Source of the DNA: Chloroflexota bacterium
GTDB taxonomy: Bacteria; Chloroflexota; Anaerolineae; Promineifilales; Promineifilaceae
Reading direction: 5' to 3'
Length of the DNA stretch: 14,669 nt
Assembly (NCBI GenBank): GCA_024640485.1
Contig: JAHEEY010000059.1
Location: 1 to 14,669, forward strand
Positions within the stretch are counted from its first letter, which is position 1, and every line of letters begins with the position of its first letter. A program made the translations under genes and the position numbers. Below, one piece after another: positions 1 to 5,636 of the stretch. Below the pieces are notes generated by a model. That model was given only the letters and a program-made list of their open reading frames with translations. It was not told the origin of the DNA and did not search any database.

Positions 1-108
1 TGCGCCATGGCCAATAATTCGCTGGTAACGGTTGATGGTTACCTGGGTGATATTCTCATTCATGAAACCGATGAGGAGCTTGGAGAGAATCCTGAGGGCA
101 TGATTTAG
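1..108 (+). CDS. C-terminal end of an unidentified protein (partial)
   Basis: Frame 1 is open from the window edge to a TAG at 106-108 and encodes 35 residues ending in ENPEGMI. The tail is acidic (HETDEELGEN), like a soluble C-terminus. I do not recognise the family from so short a piece. Only 39 bases separate it from the next start codon, and no terminator-like hairpin is visible there, so it is probably the upstream member of the same operon as the chelatase-like and PlsY-like genes. The reading frame is an inference from openness and spacing; the rest of the gene lies outside the window. Confidence 0.5.
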   Translation, partial: CAMANNSLVTVDGYLGDILIHETDEELGENPEGMI

Positions 109-147
109 AAACAGATAGGTCATTTATCACCAGTAAGGGGTCGAATA

Positions 148-1383
148 ATGACAATTGCTAAATTCATTGCGGCAGCGGTGTTGTCCTTATTAGCCGGAGT
201 ATTGCTTGTTCAGTTTATGACCGTTCATCCGCTTATGATGAGCCTTTACCTGACAGCAGCCTTGCTGGTGTTGTTTGCTCTCATCGTGGTATTGGCCGTT
301 GGGCTGCGGGGCAACCGCCTGTTTGGCGGCATCGCCATCTCTCTCCTCTTTTTTGCCATCGGCTATTTCGGGATGACTAGCGTGTTTCTCAGTCGAGATG
401 ATCCCAGACCTATACCGGCTATCGCACGCCAGAAGGATGACCCAGGGCAGGGCCATACTGCGGTTGTGTACTTCACTCATGGCGAGCCCGAGACATATGA
501 TCCCATCGGTTGGATCAACCAATTCAACGAATTCGAAGAGCAAGATATTCCATTCGTCCCTCAAGTGGCAAAACCATTATTTGTCTTCCAGCTTCGGAAT
601 AGTTATCTAGAGGTCGGGAAAAGCAATCACCGGCAGATGCATCATCAGATGATTAAGTCACTGGAAGCGGCCTATCGGGCTGCTGGGGATACCACCACAA
701 AGTTCTATCTCAGCTTCTTGGATGACACTCCCAGGCCGGATGCGGCGATTATCCAGGCGCTCAATGATGGCGCCAGCAGGATTGTGGTTAGTGAGGTATT
801 CCTGACGATTTCAAACCATACCGCCGAGGGTGAAGAACTAATTGAAGCGCTGAACATAGAGGAGCTGTATGGGGTACCGGTCCTTTTTACCGGGCCGCTT
901 TATGATTCAACTACCCTGCAAAGCATGTTCTTGGCCCGAGCAAATGCAAACATTGGAGAAACGGATAAAAGCAAAGTGGGCGTGCTTCTAGTTGGTCATG
1001 GACAGCCGGAAGAATGGGACGAACAATGGCCCACGGAAACCCAGCAAGAGATCGGTTTCCGCGTGGACATCCTCCAGCTACTGGCTGAAAACGGCTATCG
1101 TCAGGAGAATATGAGCATGGCCTGGATGTCCTTCAAGGAGCCTAAACCGGCGGCTAAAGTGGAAGAATTTGCCGCTAATGGCGTTGAAAAACTGCTGTTC
1201 TTTTCGGCGGCCATGAGCGCGGACGCCATCCACAGCCAATATGATATTCCTAAGCTTGTCCACGAAGCAGACGTAGCAGCCGGGTATCCGATAATCAACC
1301 TGGGCGCCTGGAACGACGACCCCATCGTCATCCAGGCGATAAAGGAAAAAATCGATCGACTCATGGAAGAGATGTCGCCATAA
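148..1383 (+). CDS. Membrane-anchored protein with two chelatase-like (CbiX/ferrochelatase superfamily) domains
   Basis: This encodes 411 residues. The ATG at 148 is preceded by AAGGGG (135-140) with 7-base spacing. Three hydrophobic segments (about 4-26, 31-52 and 58-80) anchor the N-terminus. From about residue 104 the protein is soluble and falls into two similar halves. Each opens with a beta strand and a histidine-glycine turn: VVYFTHGEP with H111, and LLVGHGQP with H284. Each half also has a second conserved-looking histidine after a strand, H224 in ISNHTAEGEE and H362 in IHSQYDIP. This is the layout of class II tetrapyrrole chelatases, which insert Fe, Co or Ni into tetrapyrroles, but those enzymes are normally soluble or weakly membrane-bound and lack three helices. 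It may be a chelatase, a metal or tetrapyrrole carrier, or an inactive relative. The superfamily is fairly certain; substrate and metal are not. It is followed 12 bases later by the PlsY-like gene, so the two are probably co-transcribed. Confidence 0.75.
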   Translation: MTIAKFIAAAVLSLLAGVLLVQFMTVHPLMMSLYLTAALLVLFALIVVLAVGLRGNRLFGGIAISLLFFAIGYFGMTSVFLSRDDPRPIPAIARQKDDPGQGHTAVVYFTHGEPETYDPIGWINQFNEFEEQDIPFVPQVAKPLFVFQLRNSYLEVGKSNHRQMHHQMIKSLEAAYRAAGDTTTKFYLSFLDDTPRPDAAIIQALNDGASRIVVSEVFLTISNHTAEGEELIEALNIEELYGVPVLFTGPLYDSTTLQSMFLARANANIGETDKSKVGVLLVGHGQPEEWDEQWPTETQQEIGFRVDILQLLAENGYRQENMSMAWMSFKEPKPAAKVEEFAANGVEKLLFFSAAMSADAIHSQYDIPKLVHEADVAAGYPIINLGAWNDDPIVIQAIKEKIDRLMEEMSP

Positions 1384-1387
1384 GGAG
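1382..1387 (+). promoter_or_regulatory. Ribosome binding site that decides the PlsY-like start
   Basis: AAGGAG overlaps the stop codon of the chelatase-like gene and lies 8 bases before the ATG at 1396. A GTG at 1387 is in the same frame but overlaps this site, so it cannot be the initiator served by it. The arrangement suggests translational coupling of the two genes. Confidence 0.75.
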
Positions 1388-1395
1388 TGACTTCA

Positions 1396-2154
1396 ATGGA
1401 TCCATTTTATTTGGCCCTGGCAATCTTGGTTGGTTATCTATCCGGCGCGGTTTCTTATGCTCGAATTGTGGCTCGCCTGGTCGACCCTGACCGCAAGATC
1501 GGCAAAATCTCGGTTGGCGTCCCGGGCCGCAAAGATACCTTTGTTGAATCGGACTCCGTCAGCGCCACCACGATTCGTCTTCAATACGGTGGCAAGTATG
1601 GCGGGCTGGTATCAGTTCTGGATATGCTCAAAGCGGCCGTTCCCACACTGCTTTTCAAATTATGGCAGCCAGATCAGCCGTACTACTTGGCGGCCTCAAT
1701 CATGACCGTTGTTGGACATAATTGGCCGATCTTCTACCGGTTTGTGGGCGGCCGCGGTCTGTCATGCATTATCGGCAGTTTTCTGGTGCTGAATTGGCCA
1801 GGCACCATTGCGACCACTATCCTCGGCTTCTTGATTGGCTACCGTTCGCGTAATATGCTGCTGATCACCGGCGGCGGCATTGTCCTGATGATCCCCTGGA
1901 TCCTCTTCGCCACAGGCGACTGGATTCAAGTCGCTTACGTCCTGTTGATGAACGGGCTGTACTGGTCCAGCATGGTCCCTGAAATAAAGGAATATGCTCG
2001 CTTGCAGCGCCAGGGAACCCTGGATGAATTTCAAGACGCCGCTACGCTGGAAGTGATCCAAGAGGATGGCAGTGTGCGCTACGACAGCCATACGCTGCGT
2101 AATTTGACCGATAGAGTTGACCAGAAATTGAGACGGGATAGCGGCAGCTCTTAA
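1396..2154 (+). CDS. PlsY-like glycerol-3-phosphate acyltransferase family membrane protein
   Basis: This encodes 252 residues from the ATG at 1396. PlsY transfers acyl groups from acyl phosphate to glycerol 3-phosphate, the first step of bacterial phospholipid synthesis, at the inner face of the membrane. Family signatures are visible in order: SGAVSYARIVARL (16-28, like the first PlsY motif), SATTIRL (56-62, in place of the usual GATN-xx-R), LDMLKAAVP (75-83) and GHNWPIFYRFVGGRG (107-121, the second motif). Several hydrophobic helices follow, to about residue 190. Two things depart from the norm. The glycine-rich GSGN stretch is replaced by a longer GVPGRKDTFVESDS segment. There is also a charged tail of about 55 residues (196-252) that ordinary PlsY proteins of about 200 residues lack. 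It may be a paralogue with a changed acceptor rather than the housekeeping enzyme. Family membership is likely; activity is not proven. Confidence 0.8.
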   Translation: MDPFYLALAILVGYLSGAVSYARIVARLVDPDRKIGKISVGVPGRKDTFVESDSVSATTIRLQYGGKYGGLVSVLDMLKAAVPTLLFKLWQPDQPYYLAASIMTVVGHNWPIFYRFVGGRGLSCIIGSFLVLNWPGTIATTILGFLIGYRSRNMLLITGGGIVLMIPWILFATGDWIQVAYVLLMNGLYWSSMVPEIKEYARLQRQGTLDEFQDAATLEVIQEDGSVRYDSHTLRNLTDRVDQKLRRDSGSS

Positions 2155-2164
2155 GCGGCGATCA

Positions 2165-2180
2165 GCAGGCCCGGGCCTGC
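2165..2180 (+). repeat. Perfect 16-bp palindrome between two gene clusters
   Basis: GCAGGCCCGGGCCTGC is a perfect palindrome 10 bases after the PlsY-like stop and 50 bases before the ATPase start. As RNA it could form a 6-bp GC stem with a CCGG loop. It is followed by CGAAAAATG rather than a T tract, so it is not a classic intrinsic terminator. It could attenuate read-through between the two gene groups or bind a dimeric regulator. Confidence 0.5.
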
Positions 2181-2230
2181 CGAAAAATGCCTCTTGAGAA
2201 TCCCACTAGTTAAGGATTGTGATAACCACG

Positions 2231-2989
2231 ATGGCAATACTTAAAGCTGAAAACCTGTTCAAGTACTACGAAATGGGGGGGCATCGAGTCACAGCGCTTG
2301 ATGGGGTTGATTTCTCTGTGGAGAAGGGGGAGTTCGTGGCCATCATGGGGCCTTCGGGGAGCGGTAAATCAACTTTGCTGCATCTGCTAGGGGGTCTGGA
2401 TCAACCCTCCAAGGGTGAAGTGACCCTGGCTGATCAGAAGCTCTCGGGCCTGAGTGATAAAGAAGCGACCCTCGCCCGCCGTCATCATGTAGGATTTGTA
2501 TTTCAGTTTTTCAATCTCTTGCCCATGCTGTCGGCCGAAGAGAACATCGCCTTGCCCCTGATAATCGATGAGAAGAACAAACGGCAGTACCAGGCGCGTA
2601 TCGACGGGCTGCTGAATCTGGTTGGATTATCGGAGCGCAGCGATCATAAACCCGACCAACTCTCTGGCGGCGAACAGCAGCGTGTCGCCCTGGCTCGGGC
2701 CCTGGTGACTGAACCGGCGGTGGTCCTGGCCGATGAACCCACCGGCAATCTTGATTCGAAAACGGGCAAAGCGATCATGGAGCTGCTGCGGCGCTCTTGC
2801 GAAGAACTCAACCAGGCCATTGTTGCCGTCACCCATGATCCCAGGGCGGCGATCTACTCAGACCGCATCGTCTACCTGAGAGACGGCAGAATTGTCCATG
2901 AAATTAAAATGGGGGAAATCCCCTCCGTTCCAGAGCGTTTAAAAAGGGTGATTGAGGCATTGGAGAAGCTCGAACTGGAGGGCGATTAA
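2231..2989 (+). CDS. ABC transporter ATP-binding protein, MacB/LolD type
   Basis: The 252-residue ATPase powers the permease encoded immediately downstream. All nucleotide-binding motifs are intact: Walker A GPSGSGKST (40-48), Q-loop VFQFFNL (Q92), signature LSGGEQQ (144-150), Walker B VVLADEPTGNLD (E169) and the switch histidine in VTHDP (H202). The ADEPTGNLD wording and the length are typical of the LolD/MacB/FtsE group, which drives mechanotransmission rather than solute import. The start is uncertain. A GTG at 2219 is only 2 bases from the AAGGA at 2212-2216, whereas the ATG at 2231 gives the MAILKAENL opening usual for the family but sits 14 bases from that site. A short helical tail (227-252) follows the fold. 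The stop overlaps the permease start as TAATG, indicating coupled translation. Confidence 0.95.
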   Translation: MAILKAENLFKYYEMGGHRVTALDGVDFSVEKGEFVAIMGPSGSGKSTLLHLLGGLDQPSKGEVTLADQKLSGLSDKEATLARRHHVGFVFQFFNLLPMLSAEENIALPLIIDEKNKRQYQARIDGLLNLVGLSERSDHKPDQLSGGEQQRVALARALVTEPAVVLADEPTGNLDSKTGKAIMELLRRSCEELNQAIVAVTHDPRAAIYSDRIVYLRDGRIVHEIKMGEIPSVPERLKRVIEALEKLELEGD

Positions 2990-5574
2990 TGTCCCTTACC
3001 CGCATGCTCACCTTGCGCTCCTTGCGGTCGCGCCCTTTGCGGGCCTTGCTCACCATTTTCGGCATCGTTCTCGGCGTGGCTGCTTTTTTTGCCATCCAGG
3101 TGACAACCCAGACCTCCTTGGAATCCATCGGCCGTCTTTTTGAGAATACATCGGGCAAATCAGACCTGGTCATCACCCTGACGGAAGGGAGTCGCAAGAG
3201 GCTTACGGAACGGGATCTAGGGCGGCTTTCCTCCATTCCAGCGGTTAGCCAGGCGGTTCCCTCCGTGCAAATGCGCACCGATTTGAAAGACCAGACGGAG
3301 GCCTTTGAACTTGAACTTGGCCTGCTGGGGATAAATGTCAGCGGGTTGGTTCTCTTCGGGATTGACCCCGAAATCGATAACCAGGTGCGCGACTATCACT
3401 TGATCCAGGGTGAATTTCTGACCAAAGAGTTGGACGCCTACGATATCGTTCTGGTGGATAGCTACGCCCAGAAGAACGACATCGAAGTCGGCGATCGGAT
3501 CGCCATATTGACTCCGACTGGGGCGGAGAACCTGGATGTGACCGGGCTGATCTCCAGGGAAGGGCCGGGCCAGATAAACAACGGTGGATTTGGCGTCATC
3601 CCCCTGGAGACGCTGCAGAATTTGACCGGCCGTTCAAAGGAATTTGATCAAATCGATCTGGTCACCTTGGCCGGCAGCGGCGATCAGCAGTCACTGGAAA
3701 GCGTCAAAGCGGAGATCCAAGCGCTGTTAGGCAGTGATTACGCCATCGTTCTGCCTGCGACCCAGGGTGAAAGGGCCAACCAGATGCTCTTTGGATATCA
3801 GATCGGCCTGAATTTCCTCAGCAATATGGCCCTCTTTGTGGGTATGTTCTTGATCTACAATGCATTTTCAATGACCGTTGTAGAACGCACTCGGGAGTTT
3901 GGCTTCTTGCGAACCGTGGGCATGACCCGGGGCCAGATTACCCGGCAGGTGCTGCTTGAAGCCATTGTGCTGGGATTATTGGGGACTGTCCTGGGCATTG
4001 GTTTTGGCTATCTCCTTGCCCGCGGGTCAACCGGCCTGTTGGCCTCTCTGCTCGAGGAAGAGCTGGGGACATTACAGGTCAGCCCTGCGCTCCTGGTTGG
4101 CAGTCTTCTGCTGGGTATGAGCGTCACCATCATTGCCGCCTTTATCCCTGCCTGGCAGGCGGGCAGGATCTCGCCGCTGGAGGCGTTGAAGGCAAGAGGC
4201 GACCGCCGCGAGGGATGGCTGTTTCGGTCTGGCTGGCTGCTTGGGATCCTTTTGCTGCTGCTGTCGACCGCCATCTTGATTCTAAATCCATTTCCCAACG
4301 ATGTGCAGTTTCGATTTGGAATGGTCACCGTATCTTCTCTGTTTTTGGGAGCTACCCTGACCATCCCTATCGCAGTTGGCCTTTGGGAAAGGTCGGTTCG
4401 TCCGCTCATAAAATCGCTCTATGGCAGCAGCGGACAGCTGGGCGGCCGGAATTTAGAGCGCTCCAAACAGCGGACCACCATGACGGTTGCCGCCTTGATG
4501 ATCGGCGTTTCCATGATTCTGATAACCCGGGGGATGACCGACTCATTTCGGCTGGATCTGGATAGTTGGATTGATTCCTATATCGGCGGGGATCTGATCA
4601 TCAGCTCGGCCGTGCCGATGCGAGAAGTGGTCTGGAGCCGCGTCCGCGGGGTTGAAGGGGTGGAGGCCGCCGCTCCCGTGCGATATTTCCCTATCAAATG
4701 GGAGCAGCCAGATGGCAATCATGAAGAGCTGATGTTCATGGCCGTGGATCTTTCCAGCTATTTGAATGTCACCTCTTTTGTTTTTTCTGACAGCAAGCAG
4801 AATCAATCTGCCAGCATTCAGCGGCTGGCGGAAGGCGATGCCCTCTTCATATCCAGCGTCTTGTCGGAGAAATACGGCTTACATGAAGGCGATAAGATTA
4901 CCCTGCGTACCAGACGCGGGCCGCGGGAATTTGAGGTCGCCGCCGTCGTGGTTGATTTCTTCAATCAAGGACAGGTTATCCAGGGTACATGGACGGACAT
5001 GCAGCGCCATTTTACTCATGATGATGCCACGATGATCTTGGCCAAGCTGGACCCAGGCAGCTCATTTTCCGTAGTGCAGGCCCGCATTGAGGACAGGATG
5101 GCCAGGCAGCACAATCTATCCATCGCTTCAAACCAGCTCCTGATCTCCCGGTCGATGAACTTGCTGAACCAATCCTATATCTTGTTCGATGTGATGGCGT
5201 TGATCGCGCTGCTGGTCGCTGGCTTGGGCGTCGTCAATACCATGACCATGAATGTCATCGAACGGACTCAAGAGATTGGCATGCTCCGCAGCATCGGCCT
5301 GACCCGCGGCCAGGTATTGAAAATGATCCTGGCGGAAGCAGGATTGATGGGTTTGATCGGGGGATTCTTGGGCCTGATTTTTGGCATTCTGCTGACCCGT
5401 ATCTTCCTTCTGGCGATGACGGCCATGTCTGGATACAAGGTGGACTTCGTCATGCCCTTGACGGCGGTTCTTGCCGGGGTCTTTATTTCCATCGTGGTTT
5501 CCCAGGTGGCGGCGTTACTGCCGGCCCGTCGCGCTGCCAGGATACACATTCTGGAAGCCATTCAGTATGAATAG
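2989..5574 (+). CDS. Large ABC transporter permease with two MacB/FtsX modules
   Basis: This encodes 861 residues and is the membrane partner of the preceding ATPase. It contains two repeats of the MacB-type layout. Unit one has a first helix (about 19-37), a large extracytoplasmic domain (about 38-265) and an FtsX domain with three helices (278-298, 322-345, 368-390). It ends in RISPLEALKARG. Two linker helices follow (about 412-432 and 446-466). Unit two repeats the scheme with a helix at 498-514, an extracytoplasmic domain (about 515-725) and FtsX helices near 733-755, 778-803 and 820-843. It ends in RIHILEAIQYE. The matching segments VERTREFGFLRTVGMTRGQI and IERTQEIGMLRSIGLTRGQV show the internal duplication clearly. 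Ten membrane helices in total make it a self-sufficient pseudo-dimer, so one polypeptide may pair with two ATPase copies. Substrates of this family include lipoproteins, peptides, macrolides and heme; which applies here cannot be read from the sequence. Confidence 0.93.
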   Translation: MSLTRMLTLRSLRSRPLRALLTIFGIVLGVAAFFAIQVTTQTSLESIGRLFENTSGKSDLVITLTEGSRKRLTERDLGRLSSIPAVSQAVPSVQMRTDLKDQTEAFELELGLLGINVSGLVLFGIDPEIDNQVRDYHLIQGEFLTKELDAYDIVLVDSYAQKNDIEVGDRIAILTPTGAENLDVTGLISREGPGQINNGGFGVIPLETLQNLTGRSKEFDQIDLVTLAGSGDQQSLESVKAEIQALLGSDYAIVLPATQGERANQMLFGYQIGLNFLSNMALFVGMFLIYNAFSMTVVERTREFGFLRTVGMTRGQITRQVLLEAIVLGLLGTVLGIGFGYLLARGSTGLLASLLEEELGTLQVSPALLVGSLLLGMSVTIIAAFIPAWQAGRISPLEALKARGDRREGWLFRSGWLLGILLLLLSTAILILNPFPNDVQFRFGMVTVSSLFLGATLTIPIAVGLWERSVRPLIKSLYGSSGQLGGRNLERSKQRTTMTVAALMIGVSMILITRGMTDSFRLDLDSWIDSYIGGDLIISSAVPMREVVWSRVRGVEGVEAAAPVRYFPIKWEQPDGNHEELMFMAVDLSSYLNVTSFVFSDSKQNQSASIQRLAEGDALFISSVLSEKYGLHEGDKITLRTRRGPREFEVAAVVVDFFNQGQVIQGTWTDMQRHFTHDDATMILAKLDPGSSFSVVQARIEDRMARQHNLSIASNQLLISRSMNLLNQSYILFDVMALIALLVAGLGVVNTMTMNVIERTQEIGMLRSIGLTRGQVLKMILAEAGLMGLIGGFLGLIFGILLTRIFLLAMTAMSGYKVDFVMPLTAVLAGVFISIVVSQVAALLPARRAARIHILEAIQYE

Positions 5575-5636
5575 CGTTTCGGTCCTGGTGGCGGCATTTA
5601 TCGGGATTCAAAGAATAAGGTGAGGGATCAATTCGG

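Noticed and set aside
1387..1395. GTG start for the PlsY-like gene
   Set aside because: It overlaps the AAGGAG ribosome site that properly serves the ATG at 1396.
2219..2230. GTG start for the ATPase
   Set aside because: Only 2 bases from AAGGA; the added MITT is not typical, while MAILKAENL at 2231 is. Not fully excluded.
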